46,196 nt of DNA from Bacteroidales bacterium (GTDB lineage: Bacteria; Bacteroidota; Bacteroidia; Bacteroidales; UBA3824). Made by a program: the position numbers and the translations under genes. Positions 10,101 through 18,720 of this stretch are shown here, one piece after another (positions within the stretch are counted from its first letter, which is position 1; every line of letters begins with the position of its first letter). The stretch is from assembly GCA_024413595.1 (NCBI GenBank), contig JAKSUC010000022.1:1-46196 (forward strand), given 5' to 3'. The notes beneath the pieces are model-generated. The model made no database searches and was not told the origin of the DNA. It worked only from the letters and a program-made list of their open reading frames with translations.

Positions 10101-11602
10101 TTACAACTAATAAAGCTACTTTAATCAACGATACTATTATTGTTGATAATTTTTATTTTGAAAACGAAAACACTAAACATGGTTTAAATAATTTATATAT
10201 ACCCAAAATCACCATTACAAAACCCGATATTGAAGAATTAGCATTTGGCAAAGCTATTAAAGTTGAAAATATTTTTATTAATAGTCCTGAAATTGAAGCC
10301 AGCGTAAATAAACAATTTAAGAAACAAAACAAACAAAAATTTTCGTTTAATAATATTTTCCATAAATTTAATTATATAATTGCCGACACAATTAAAGCTG
10401 ATAGTATTAATCTTGATATTCAACGAAATAATAAAAATAATATCAAGCTTAAAAATCTTGATTTCAATATTATTGCTTTAAACACTCAAAAATATAAAAA
10501 TATAGAATATCCATTACAACAAATTAATATAGGCGTTAATCATTATACAACGTATCTAAAAGATAGTTTATTTATGTTATATTTAAAAAGAATTGAATTT
10601 GAACCAAACAATAATAATATTATTATTTATAATTCAGAATATCGCCCTACTGCAAATAAATATAACTTTTATAAAAAATTTGAATTCAGGAAAAGTGCTA
10701 CATATTTAGCTTGTGACAAATTAGTAGCACATAATTTTGATATTAAAAAATTTATTTCAAATAAAGAAATTAATATAAATCGTTTAGATATTAATAAACT
10801 ATCATTATTATCTTATTTAAACAAAAAAACACCAATCGACACATCTGACATTAAACCCAATCTACATCAACAGATTCGTAATATACCTATTCCCATTACT
10901 ATCGACTCTGCATATATAAAAAATAGTTTTATCGAAATAGAACAATTAAGTCCAGAAGCTTCAGTACCAGGTGTATTAACAATTAATGACATTTCAGGAG
11001 AAATTTATAATTTTACAAACAATTATAACGATATTAAAAATAATAATACCTTATATTTTGTTGGACGTGGAAAATTGATGAATAAATCTAATATACAAGC
11101 ATCATTTAAATATATTTTAGATTCAAAAAACGATGAATTTATATGTAAAGCAAATGTTGACACTATATTTTTACCAATATTAAATCCATATCTCGAAAAT
11201 GCTATGTTTGCCAAAATTAACGATGGTACACTTCATAGTGCTAATATCGAATTTTCTGCTAATAATAAAAATTCTTCGGGTGAATCTATTTTTAAATATA
11301 GTGGTTTAAAACTTTCTGTAAACAAAAAAGATAGTGTACAAACAAAAAGAAGAGGGTTAATTTCGTGGTTGGCAAATTCAATTATTAGAACTGATAATCC
11401 AAAACATAAATTTTCTCGTGTAAAAAAAGGATATATTTATGCAACTCCTGATTTTAACAAAGGATTTACTTCTTATTGGATTAAATCTATGCTATCTGGT
11501 GCTAAAGCTACGGCTGGTTTTGAATCTAAAGAACAAAAAGATAAACGAAAATTCTACGAAAAAATTAAAAGCGTTATTAAACGTAATGAAAAAAAGGATT
11601 AA
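7124..11602 (+). CDS. Giant AsmA-like envelope protein
   Basis: The product is 1492 residues. It has a short charged cytoplasmic N-terminus, one membrane segment (about residues 27-48, TLIITICVFVLLISVAQYVL), then a long periplasmic part of repeating beta-rich segments with recurring patterns such as DIKNVDIKKAY, INIDTFNISNASI and LRGNSLNIDSK. This architecture is that of AsmA/YhdP/TamB-type proteins, which form hydrophobic grooves bridging inner and outer membrane and are implicated in phospholipid transport. No enzyme motif is seen. It overlaps the AmpG-like gene by 26 bases and ends only 18 bases from the convergent hemH stop, with no clear terminator. The family call rests on architecture more than on conserved residues. 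Confidence 0.65.
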   Translation: MKDKQTEIEDNSKVKIEKKHKFRFWKTLIITICVFVLLISVAQYVLYYFAFPLLKEKICESVHKNTNGLYQMNFDDIKLNILTTSISLTNFTLKPDTTVYLKLKDENNYNRAIYNVSVSDFEINNIKLKSIFGSRELGINNIFMKNPVIRLAGKPDEKSKGKYDAVHKDLYPLISKYFGSVSVNDIEITNGYFDFYKKITDDKEMAMVGNINISMFNFNMNELIYAVNNKFLYSDKIYLNSNDYKIRLADSTHSISTGSLIINTEDSTILASKVSLLADGKKANYTNKEKFNVNLDTILIKGVDINKAYFKGEVDISDVKLTNPKIDFKTGKKRNKESKKLESTGSGNWYSLIKGTLKSINIDTFNISNASIKIYNIKFTKPAYEIGKLDIVLCGFVLDSLAYRSKSKILYSNDLDINIKDFDMRLPDHVHLLSSNNLLVSTRNKIITANNIKIKPLFNSHDSTDTRMNISVPQLDIKNVDIKKAYNSQNYQMSSVAIVLPQIESRSFHDTASISKPKRSMIKALADEYFKSLNINRLSIIKGEVDIDQQSSILEDSLTLIGKLSMSIDNFLITQQSISENNRTFLCSNISFSLNDFVMKPSKSLHTLRGNSLNIDSKQKKISLNNLSYSADMDADFIPNLKRLGKHSVMALKIKNAEIDNTLLIEGLYNHKIDIGNINVSCPEFVFYEYPDFKIKNSSNKDSILTDSIADTNIPTDKEIYQDSIFNLRSNLEKLVANCFPKNINLIKVDSLNIDSGIVKVSIRDSFNVSKIETENKFKFSINKFNYNKDSIYNENKILFADNYLLNINNFRFLLPDGIHAIKAGEISISTLGKYFKAKNVFMSQRDEFEIVNHNIINSYYPEIEITGVDFEKFNQTGSLNADICNMNNGVFTITKADSVAKKDENKNGNIINNIIKSINIFKINSNNNKFGIYENHRGLTSRIVYADFDFSCDSLLVDSCNFAQNKHIATFCNPNFNISNFSASLKDGDNYITTNKATLINDTIIVDNFYFENENTKHGLNNLYIPKITITKPDIEELAFGKAIKVENIFINSPEIEASVNKQFKKQNKQKFSFNNIFHKFNYIIADTIKADSINLDIQRNNKNNIKLKNLDFNIIALNTQKYKNIEYPLQQINIGVNHYTTYLKDSLFMLYLKRIEFEPNNNNIIIYNSEYRPTANKYNFYKKFEFRKSATYLACDKLVAHNFDIKKFISNKEININRLDINKLSLLSYLNKKTPIDTSDIKPNLHQQIRNIPIPITIDSAYIKNSFIEIEQLSPEASVPGVLTINDISGEIYNFTNNYNDIKNNNTLYFVGRGKLMNKSNIQASFKYILDSKNDEFICKANVDTIFLPILNPYLENAMFAKINDGTLHSANIEFSANNKNSSGESIFKYSGLKLSVNKKDSVQTKRRGLISWLANSIIRTDNPKHKFSRVKKGYIYATPDFNKGFTSYWIKSMLSGAKATAGFESKEQKDKRKFYEKIKSVIKRNEKKD

Positions 11603-11620
11603 TGTTATATGTTATAATAC

Positions 11621-12634
11621 TTAATTCAATTTATTTTCTATTATTTTACAAAAATCTTCTGCCCAAAAATCAGACGAGTTTAAACATGGTATTGATTTAA
11701 ATTCTTTACCGCCGTTTTTAATAAAATCTAGTTTTAATGTTTGTGATATTTCAATTGTTGTTTCTAGACAATCAACAGTAAATGAAGGCGTTATTATTGC
11801 TATATTTTTAATTCCTTCTTTTGCCATTTGTTTTATAGATATGTCGGTGAAAGGTTGTAACCAATTATCCGAAAATCTACTTTGAAAACATGTAAATGCT
11901 TTTTCTTGTGGTATTTGTGCTTCTTTGCAAATTAATTTTGTAGTTTGATAACATTGTGCAAGATAGCATTTTGAATTTTCACTATTTATTGTTTGTTTAC
12001 AATTATAATGTTTGCAATCTAGATTGTTGTGAGCTGATTTTGTGTGAGAAATAGGTATTCCATGATAACTAAATATAAATTTATCATATTTAAAATCTCC
12101 TAAATTTTGTTTAATAAGGGTTGCCATACTATTAATATAGTGTGGAGAATTATAAAAATGATTACAAGTTATAATTTCTGGAATATTAAAAGAGTCTTTA
12201 ATAATATTAAAAACATCACCAAAAGCATTTCCAATTGTAGACTCAGTATATTGAGGAAACATTGGAACAATAATAATTTTGTCGTAGTTTTTTGATAATA
12301 TTTTAGGTACAATATCTTTAATTAAATGAGTACCAGCTGTCATTGCATAATAAACGTCAACTTTGTTGCCTAAAATATTTTGAATTTTATTAACAAAATC
12401 TTGAGTATGATAAAGCAATGGCATTCCTCTTTTATCTTCGAGTTGACTATAAAGTTTTGCAGATTTTTTTGCTCTAAAAGGCGCAATAATACAATTAACC
12501 AAAATGTTACGAGCAAAAGAATTCATTGTCATAACATGATTATTGTTTAGCATTTGACGCAAATATTTGCGTACATCACTAGTTTTAGAACTTGCAGGAG
12601 TGCCGTAATTTGTTATCAAAAGTGCAGTTGACAT
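11621..12634 (-). CDS. hemH: Ferrochelatase
   Basis: The product is 337 residues from the ATG at 12634, whose A is shared with the TAA of hemG (TAATG overlap); the GTG three codons upstream is unnecessary. Ferrochelatase inserts Fe2+ into the porphyrin. Motifs are LLITNYGTP at the start, KRGMPLLYHT, IIVPMFPQYTESTIG, FSYHGIPISH with the catalytic His, CYQTTKLIC, FQSRFSDNWLQP and PSFTVDCLETTIEI with the metal-site Glu. The TAATG arrangement implies that translation depends on hemG. No earlier heme genes are in the window, so it is open whether the organism makes heme fully or uses scavenged porphyrin. Confidence 0.93.
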   Translation of the reverse strand: MSTALLITNYGTPASSKTSDVRKYLRQMLNNNHVMTMNSFARNILVNCIIAPFRAKKSAKLYSQLEDKRGMPLLYHTQDFVNKIQNILGNKVDVYYAMTAGTHLIKDIVPKILSKNYDKIIIVPMFPQYTESTIGNAFGDVFNIIKDSFNIPEIITCNHFYNSPHYINSMATLIKQNLGDFKYDKFIFSYHGIPISHTKSAHNNLDCKHYNCKQTINSENSKCYLAQCYQTTKLICKEAQIPQEKAFTCFQSRFSDNWLQPFTDISIKQMAKEGIKNIAIITPSFTVDCLETTIEISQTLKLDFIKNGGKEFKSIPCLNSSDFWAEDFCKIIENKLN

Positions 12635-14034
12635 TATAAACACGCTTTTTCAGCTAATTGAACACCTTGTTTTATGCGATCTGCCATTCCAATTCCACCA
12701 ATCATATTTCCACCAATAATAAGTCCTGGATATTGTTTTTCAAGTTTTTCAATGGTTTCAAAACGAAGTTTACTATCTGCTTCATATTGTGGAATTACTT
12801 GATGATGTTTCATAACTTTAAATAAATCAGGATTAAAATCTTTGATATTTAAAATTTTAGAAATTTCGTCTGCAACCATTGTCTTTATTTCAACATCAGA
12901 AAGTTTTAGATATTGTAAATTTCTCATACCTCCTAAAAATACAGCTAACAAAGCACCATCTTTTGGCGCACGATTTTTAAACAATGTTGACATAAAGAGT
13001 ACTCCAAGAATTTTACGGTTTTCTTTTTGAGGAATTAATGCACCAAAACCATCAATTGGATCGCTTTCCCATTTTTCAAATCCTATCGCGCATTCAATTA
13101 CAGATGAATATTTAAGATTTGTAATTGCTGTTTTATCATCATTGTCAACAAAAGGAAACAAATCTGCAAATGCGTAAGCTGGTGTTGTGTTTACTACCTT
13201 TTTGGTATGAATTGTTATCTCTTGAGAATTTTGAATAAGTTTAATATCAAAACCGTCTTGGGTTTTGTTGACAACTGCTTTTTTTGAAGATAATAAAAAT
13301 TTATCACTACCTATTTCGTTATATAACGAATATGCAAGATTTGACAATCCATTATCAGCAGAAAATGTTTCTCTTGTAACTTTATTTAAATCAGGATTTA
13401 ATGATTTTTCTTTTTTCTTAACTTTCCCTATTTTAATAGAACCACCAATTAAACTACCATAATTTTGTTCAAGATTGTATAATTTGGGGAATGCGTATTT
13501 TGTTACAAGCATTTCTGGCATACCTGCATATACACCTGAAATAAATGGATTGATTGCATAATCAAGAAAAGATTGTCCCATTCTGCGTTTAACAAATTCA
13601 GCTAAAGTTTCATTTGGATTTGTTCCTTTTTTTCTAAATGGTTCTAACAATAGTCTAAATTTATCTTTCCATGTAAAAAGTTTGGTTTTGATACCAGAAC
13701 CTAAACTCATGGGCATAATTCTAAGTTTTCCATCTTTAAAAATAAATCTTTTTTTAGCTAACAAAGATGCTTTTTCTAAAGAATAGTTTTTGGTGAGAGC
13801 AGATTTTCCATCAAGTTCTTCAAAAAGTTTTACGGCTTCAAGAGTACCCAATACTCCTGTATTAGGACCTGTTTCGTAAACAAATTTGTCTTGTACTTCT
13901 GTACGCATTAACCCTCCGGGATAATCTCTATCATCGATAATTATAAAATTTTGATTTTTGTTTAATAAATAATGTGCTGTAGTTAAACCTGTTATTCCTG
14001 CACCTATAATAACTATATCAGTAGATAATTCCAT
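12634..14034 (-). CDS. hemG: Protoporphyrinogen/coproporphyrinogen oxidase (HemY/HemG type, FAD)
   Basis: The product is 466 residues with an N-terminal dinucleotide-binding motif IVIIGAGITGLTTAHYLL, the GGLMRTE segment and ETGPNTGVL typical of flavin-dependent protoporphyrinogen oxidases. The C-terminal GLIIGGNMIGGIGMADRIKQG closes the FAD site. It oxidises a porphyrinogen ring just before metal insertion. It cannot be told by eye whether the substrate is protoporphyrinogen IX or coproporphyrinogen III (the coproporphyrin-dependent route uses a related enzyme, CgoX). It is translationally coupled to hemH. The flavin enzyme normally uses oxygen, which is notable if the host is an anaerobe. 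Confidence 0.88.
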   Translation of the reverse strand: MELSTDIVIIGAGITGLTTAHYLLNKNQNFIIIDDRDYPGGLMRTEVQDKFVYETGPNTGVLGTLEAVKLFEELDGKSALTKNYSLEKASLLAKKRFIFKDGKLRIMPMSLGSGIKTKLFTWKDKFRLLLEPFRKKGTNPNETLAEFVKRRMGQSFLDYAINPFISGVYAGMPEMLVTKYAFPKLYNLEQNYGSLIGGSIKIGKVKKKEKSLNPDLNKVTRETFSADNGLSNLAYSLYNEIGSDKFLLSSKKAVVNKTQDGFDIKLIQNSQEITIHTKKVVNTTPAYAFADLFPFVDNDDKTAITNLKYSSVIECAIGFEKWESDPIDGFGALIPQKENRKILGVLFMSTLFKNRAPKDGALLAVFLGGMRNLQYLKLSDVEIKTMVADEISKILNIKDFNPDLFKVMKHHQVIPQYEADSKLRFETIEKLEKQYPGLIIGGNMIGGIGMADRIKQGVQLAEKACL

Positions 14035-14062
14035 TTTTTAAGATCTTTGCTTTTTCTGATTG

Positions 14063-14070
14063 CAAAGGTA
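14063..14070 (-). promoter_or_regulatory. Putative -7 box (TACCTTTG) for hemG-hemH
   Basis: On the minus strand the sequence reads TACCTTTGC, a close match to the Bacteroidota -7 element, 28 bases before the hemG ATG. A clear -33 partner is not seen. Confidence 0.45.
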
Positions 14071-14131
14071 ATATATATTTAAATAGTTTTTATAGAGTAT
14101 TGAATTTTATTTTTGAAATTCAAAAAATCAT

Positions 14132-14168
14132 AAAAAAAGGCTTTATTTAATCAGTAAAGCCTTTTTTT
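14132..14168 (-). terminator. Intrinsic terminator downstream of rsmA
   Basis: A 14-base-pair stem (14132-14145 with 14155-14168) has the core AGGCTTTA/TAAAGCCT, a 9-base loop and A/T tracts on both sides. It lies 3 bases past the rsmA stop and separates it from the hemG promoter. Confidence 0.8.
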
Positions 14169-14171
14169 AAT

Positions 14172-14966
14172 TTATTCTACAATATTTTTACTCAACAAAT
14201 TTGTTAGTTCTATAAAATCATTAACAGATAATTGTTCTGGACGTAAGGTTAAATATTTTTCTTCTTCGGGTAAACCTTTAAAATATTTTGCAAGAGAATT
14301 TCTCAACATTTTTCGTCGTAAATTAAACGACTCTTTTACAATTCTTCTAAAAAGTTTTTCGTCGCATGGCAATTGTTCTACATTATTTCGTTTTAAACGA
14401 ATAACTGCACTTTTAACCTTTGGCGGTGGATTAAAAACATGTTCGTCAACACCAAATAGATATTCAATATCATAATATGCTTGTAAAAAAACACTTAAAA
14501 TGCCATATTCTTTTGTTCCTTCATGATTAGAAATACGTTGTGCAACTTCGCGTTGAATCATACAAACAACTTGTTTTACAGTATCTTTATGATCTAATAT
14601 TTTAAAAAATATCTGACTTGAAATGTTATATGGAAAATTTCCACAAATAATTGGAAAATCTTGAAGATATTTTTTTAAATCTATTTGTAAAAAATCTCCA
14701 CCTATAATTCTATTTTCATTATACAAACTTGGATAATTTGCCATTAAATATTCAACCGACTCTTGATCTATTTCAATAACATTTAAATCAATGTCTTGAT
14801 TTTGCATCAAATATTTAGTAAGCACACCTGTACCTGGTCCTATTTCAAGACAAATTGGCTTTGGATAATTTTCATCTTTAAAATCTATGCTATTTGCTAT
14901 TCGTTGTGCAATATTCTCATCTGTAAGAAAATGCTGTCCAAGTTTTTTCTTTGGTTTAACGTCCAT
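14172..14966 (-). CDS. rsmA: 16S rRNA dimethyladenosine transferase
   Basis: The product is 264 residues, normal for RsmA/KsgA, which uses S-adenosylmethionine to dimethylate two adjacent adenosines in the 3' hairpin of 16S rRNA. Motifs are KKLGQHFLTDENI, the SAM-binding LEIGPGTGVLTKYL, VIEIDQ and the catalytic NFPYNISS. The C-terminal RRKMLRNSL is the RNA-binding part. The ATG is 14 bases downstream of a well-formed promoter in the 85-base gap after the BamA/TamA-like gene, so it is expressed on its own. Loss of this enzyme gives kasugamycin resistance in other bacteria. Confidence 0.95.
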   Translation of the reverse strand: MDVKPKKKLGQHFLTDENIAQRIANSIDFKDENYPKPICLEIGPGTGVLTKYLMQNQDIDLNVIEIDQESVEYLMANYPSLYNENRIIGGDFLQIDLKKYLQDFPIICGNFPYNISSQIFFKILDHKDTVKQVVCMIQREVAQRISNHEGTKEYGILSVFLQAYYDIEYLFGVDEHVFNPPPKVKSAVIRLKRNNVEQLPCDEKLFRRIVKESFNLRRKMLRNSLAKYFKGLPEEEKYLTLRPEQLSVNDFIELTNLLSKNIVE

Positions 14967-14979
14967 ATTAATTTTTTTG

Positions 14980-15010
14980 CAAAGTTAGAGAAATAATTAC
15001 GAAATACAAA
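14980..15010 (-). promoter_or_regulatory. Promoter of rsmA (-33 TTTG, -7 TAACTTTG)
   Basis: On the minus strand TTTG (15007-15010) and TAACTTTG (14980-14987) are separated by 19 bases, the expected Bacteroidota spacing. Transcription would start near 14973, giving an almost leaderless mRNA for the ATG at 14966. Confidence 0.6.
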
Positions 15011-15051
15011 TATGATTGCAAGTTTTCGAAACCAACGCTCTTTTGAAATTT

Positions 15052-17643
15052 TTAGAACGGATATCCAATACCTAAACAAAACGACCAATTTGAAGATTTA
15101 AACATAAAACGTTTATCATTTTTTATTAACCAACGATTTCCTTCTGGTAAACAAGGATCGTGAAGTTTAAGTCCAAAATCTGTTCTAAAAATAAAAAAAT
15201 CAAAGTCAAGACGAAGACCAAGACCTGTTCCAACTGCAATTTCTTTATAAAAACGTTTAAAATCAAAATCCCCACCTGTACGTTTATCATCCGCATTTAT
15301 ACTCCAAATATTACCTGCATCAACAAACCAAGCTCCTTCTATAACCCAAAAAACTTTAAACCTACATTCAAGATTTCCTTCTATTTTCATATCAGAAGTC
15401 ATGTTTGGAAATTGTTTTTGCATTTCATTTTCGGCATCTGATGCTGAAGAATAACACCCTGGTCCTACACTTCTTATCTGCCAAGCACGTATACTATTTG
15501 CACCTCCTGAAAAATATTGTTCTGTAAATGGCATTGAAGTACTATTTCCATATGGCAAACCAACTCCTAAATAAGCACGCATTGCCATTGTTGTTGTTCT
15601 ACTTGTTTTTATATAATGTCGATAATCTATATCTGCCTTAACAAATTGTGCATACATTGTATTTACTATTGGAAATGTATAAAATCCATCTTCGTTTTTT
15701 GATGATTTTAATGCTTTGTTGCCTAATTGAAGTAAATTGCCTGCCCAACTTAAATTTAGTTTTATAAAATCATAATTTCGTTTTTCGTTTGCTTGATTAT
15801 TAAATGTTATACTATATGTGCTTCCTAAAATAAAATGGTCTTGATAACTATCTTTTATATAAAGTTTTTCAAGCCATTTCATAAATGTACTATCTGTATT
15901 AGAAATATGAATAGAACTTAATCTTAATGGTGTTAAAGTATGAGTATAATAATCGCCAACTTGCCATTGAAAATTTAAATTTGCATTAACCATACTTCTT
16001 GTATAATCAGGACGTGAACGATAATTTACACCTGTTGAAAAATATGTTCTTGGTGTATTATCTCGGAAAAAATCACGTAATGCTCTAAATGCAAACAAAC
16101 GTGGAAGGTACAATTTTGCCTCTAATCCATATTCTTGTGTATTAAGATGTAGTTTTAATTGTTCTGATCCTAAATTGTTTTGACTTTCAAGAGCCAAACT
16201 CAATTTCATATCAAATGTTTCAGCACCATGAAAAATATTTTTATGTTGATAAGTTAAACTAGACGCAGCTCCAAGATTTCCTGAAGAGTTTGTGCCTCCT
16301 ATTTCAAATATATATGCTTGCAACATATTATTTGTTAGATAAATATTACAATTCAATGAATCTCTACTAGATGAAGGTGAAAATTCAATGTTCACTAATT
16401 TATAAACATTAAAAGCTGATAAATGTCGATAAGTATTATTTATATCATTTTGACAATAAATATTTCCAGGACGAATAAAAATTTCTCGATTAACTACGTA
16501 TGGACGAACACTTTCGCCGTTTTTTTCTATATAATAAATTTTAGAACTATCTCTATCATCAAAATTATAAACAATAGTGTCCATATCATTATAATATACA
16601 TCACTTTCTATTAATGCCTTTCTTGAATCATGATTTGGAAACACTGAAACTTGACTAATATATTGTCTACGATGATTAAATATTCGCCCATTTTCTAGCT
16701 CAACTGGTTGTATTTCAATTGTTATATCAGCTAAATGATTTTTATTTAATGTATCAATTTCATAAGTAACATATTCTTTTGAAAAACGATAATACCCATT
16801 GTTTTTAAGATTATTACAAATTCGTTCACGTTCTGCTTGTAAATTATCTAAATCAAGATTTTTTCCATGTTTTAATAAACAATTAGTTGTATCTAATAAT
16901 ACATATTTTTTTATAGTGTCTTCATTTGCAGTATAATAAATATTATTAATTTTTATCGGTTCACCAGCAGTAATATTATAAGAAACATTAACATTACGAT
17001 TTTTTATTTTTTCATTAAAAGAAACTTTTGCATCATAAAAACCTTTATTATTCATAAACAAACGAATTTGTTCAGCAGATTTTTCCGACAAAATACGACT
17101 ATATTTAACAGGCTCTTCTCCAATATTTTGTAAAAATATAGGAAAACAAAACTTTTTAGTTTTTTCAGAAAAACCACGTTGTCGTAAATCTCGAGATTTT
17201 TCTAAAAAACTTTCATATTTATAATAATATTTATAACCTTTAGCAGAATCACCTTCTCTAAAATATGAATTAGCCTTATTTTGATAACTTAAAGCTTTAA
17301 ATTTTAGTGAAGAAATTTTATTTTCATGTTTTATTCTTAGTTCTTCATTTTTTTCATCCAATTCTTTTTGTATATTTGCTTTGCGAACAAGGTTTTTTTG
17401 AGGATCTACACTATTATATATACGCGAATGAAGAGCAATACCCAAAACAGAACGTACAGGACGTTGTCGGATATATTCTTCAGTTTCAGCTACATCAATA
17501 GATTTATTATCACAAGAAACCGACATTTTAGTGAGTAAATTCTCGTCTTCAGAAAAATATTTTTTGGGACTACAATTACTAAACATCAACGATATAAATA
17601 TCGTAAAACATATTGTTAGTCTTAATGTTGAGTTTTTATTCAT
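15052..17643 (-). CDS. BamA/TamA-family outer membrane protein, lipoprotein type
   Basis: The product is 863 residues from the ATG at 17643; a GTG three codons upstream would start before the signal peptide. The N-terminus (FISLMFSNCSPKKYF) is a lipoprotein signal with Cys near residue 23. Next come a coiled, charged segment and POTRA-like repeats (for example the segment around YNITAGEPIKINNIYY and CNNLKNNGYYRFSKEY). The second half is a 16-strand-type Omp85 barrel with FTEQYFSGGANSIRAW, resembling the conserved loop-6 region, and a C-terminal Phe (CLGIGYPF). Bacteroidota commonly carry this lipidated BamA/TamA paralogue beside a SpoU methyltransferase gene, as here. A role in outer-membrane protein insertion or translocation is inferred from the fold. 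Confidence 0.82.
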   Translation of the reverse strand: MNKNSTLRLTICFTIFISLMFSNCSPKKYFSEDENLLTKMSVSCDNKSIDVAETEEYIRQRPVRSVLGIALHSRIYNSVDPQKNLVRKANIQKELDEKNEELRIKHENKISSLKFKALSYQNKANSYFREGDSAKGYKYYYKYESFLEKSRDLRQRGFSEKTKKFCFPIFLQNIGEEPVKYSRILSEKSAEQIRLFMNNKGFYDAKVSFNEKIKNRNVNVSYNITAGEPIKINNIYYTANEDTIKKYVLLDTTNCLLKHGKNLDLDNLQAERERICNNLKNNGYYRFSKEYVTYEIDTLNKNHLADITIEIQPVELENGRIFNHRRQYISQVSVFPNHDSRKALIESDVYYNDMDTIVYNFDDRDSSKIYYIEKNGESVRPYVVNREIFIRPGNIYCQNDINNTYRHLSAFNVYKLVNIEFSPSSSRDSLNCNIYLTNNMLQAYIFEIGGTNSSGNLGAASSLTYQHKNIFHGAETFDMKLSLALESQNNLGSEQLKLHLNTQEYGLEAKLYLPRLFAFRALRDFFRDNTPRTYFSTGVNYRSRPDYTRSMVNANLNFQWQVGDYYTHTLTPLRLSSIHISNTDSTFMKWLEKLYIKDSYQDHFILGSTYSITFNNQANEKRNYDFIKLNLSWAGNLLQLGNKALKSSKNEDGFYTFPIVNTMYAQFVKADIDYRHYIKTSRTTTMAMRAYLGVGLPYGNSTSMPFTEQYFSGGANSIRAWQIRSVGPGCYSSASDAENEMQKQFPNMTSDMKIEGNLECRFKVFWVIEGAWFVDAGNIWSINADDKRTGGDFDFKRFYKEIAVGTGLGLRLDFDFFIFRTDFGLKLHDPCLPEGNRWLIKNDKRFMFKSSNWSFCLGIGYPF

Positions 17644-17677
17644 TATTAACACTAAAAAAATTGAATAAATATTAATG

Positions 17678-17685
17678 CAAATTTA
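17678..17685 (-). promoter_or_regulatory. Putative -7 box (TAAATTTG) for the BamA/TamA-like gene
   Basis: Minus-strand TAAATTTG lies 34 bases before the ATG at 17643, in the 48-base divergent spacer with the SpoU gene. No clear -33 box at the usual spacing. Confidence 0.35.
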
Positions 17686-17691
17686 TTAATT

Positions 17692-18453
17692 ATGCTCAGC
17701 AAAAACAGAATAAAACAGATTAATTCTCTGCAAATAAAAAAATTTAGAGCAGAATATGGATTATTTATAGCCGAAGGAACAAAAGTAGTGTTAGAATTAT
17801 GTCGTTCTAACATGAGAATCAAAGAAATATTTGCTGTTCCCGAATGGGTATCACAATATGCTGAAAAATTTAGCAACACTGCAATTACAACAGTAACAGC
17901 AGAAGAAGTTAGAAAATTATCAGCCATGACAACAGCTTGTAGTGTTGTTGCAGAAGTTTATGTACCAGAACAAAACAAAGATTTTAAAATACAAAAAGAT
18001 AAATTATACATAGCATTAGATAGCGTTCGAGATCCAGGAAATATTGGAACAATTTTACGTATTGCAAATTGGTTTGGCATTGATACCGTAATAGCATCGC
18101 CAGATTGTGTTGATCAATTTAATCCCAAAGTGGTTCAAGCATCAATGGGTTCAGCTTTTAGAGTTAACATTCAATATTTAGAATTGCCCAAAATATTTTC
18201 TGACGCAAAAAATCTAGGTATTGAAATATATGGAACATTTTTGAATGGAGAGAATATTTATAAATCAACATTATCAAAAGGCGGAATCATTGTTTTAGGT
18301 AATGAAGGACATGGAATTTTACCTGAAACAGAAAAATATATAACTCGTAGGTTAAATATTCCATGTGGTTGCAATCCAGAATTAGCACCAGAATCATTAA
18401 ATGTTTCATCGGCAACAGCTATAGTTTGCAATGAATTTGCAAGAAGATTTTAA
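17692..18453 (+). CDS. SpoU/TrmH-family RNA 2'-O-methyltransferase
   Basis: The product is 253 residues. An N-terminal substrate-binding domain (LSKNRIKQINSLQIKKFR, then FIAEGTKVV) precedes a SPOUT knot domain with the three family motifs: DSVRDPGNIGTILRIANWFG, IVLGNEGHGI and LAPESLNVSSATAIVCNEF. These bind S-adenosylmethionine in the trefoil knot and methylate a ribose 2'-OH in rRNA or tRNA. Closest in layout to the RlmB/TsnR-type rRNA enzymes, but the target base cannot be read from sequence. It is divergent from the BamA/TamA-like gene with a 48-base shared spacer. Confidence 0.88.
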   Translation: MLSKNRIKQINSLQIKKFRAEYGLFIAEGTKVVLELCRSNMRIKEIFAVPEWVSQYAEKFSNTAITTVTAEEVRKLSAMTTACSVVAEVYVPEQNKDFKIQKDKLYIALDSVRDPGNIGTILRIANWFGIDTVIASPDCVDQFNPKVVQASMGSAFRVNIQYLELPKIFSDAKNLGIEIYGTFLNGENIYKSTLSKGGIIVLGNEGHGILPETEKYITRRLNIPCGCNPELAPESLNVSSATAIVCNEFARRF

Positions 18454-18720
18454 TTTTTTTCAAAAAAAAAACTTGTTTTTAGAATGCTGTGGACATGATT
18501 TTAAAAATATTTTGAAAAAAAATTAAAAAAATAAAAAAAAACATGAAACATTATTTATGCTTGAGCGTTTAAGATTACAGAGATTGTTTAGAGGTAGTAG
18601 ATTAGTTAATAGTTAGTTTTTTGGAGCGGGACGCCAGTCCCGCTTTTTTTATAATATTATTACAATTTTTTGTGTTATATTATTCCTTATTTTAATTAGT
18701 TTGACAAAATAACAATTATC
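18454..18720. other. Gene-free spacer with an isolated strong terminator
   Basis: The spacer opens with a run of A/T homopolymers (to about 18540). From 18541 to 18620 the composition is more balanced and purine-rich (segment around GATTGTTTAGAGGTAGTAG), and it ends in a textbook GC-rich terminator. No reading frame of note is present. The ~100 bases before the terminator could be a small RNA or simply the 3' UTR of the SpoU gene; no convincing promoter is seen. Confidence 0.35.
18626..18650 (+). terminator. GC-rich intrinsic terminator
   Basis: GCGGGAC (18626-18632), loop GCCA, GTCCCGC (18637-18643), then seven T. It is by far the most GC-rich hairpin nearby and lies 173 bases past the SpoU stop. 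Confidence 0.85.

Noticed and set aside
15160..15441. 93-codon Lys/Ile-rich frame on the + strand.
   Set aside because: It lies antisense inside the conserved barrel of the BamA/TamA-like gene; composition is explained by that gene.
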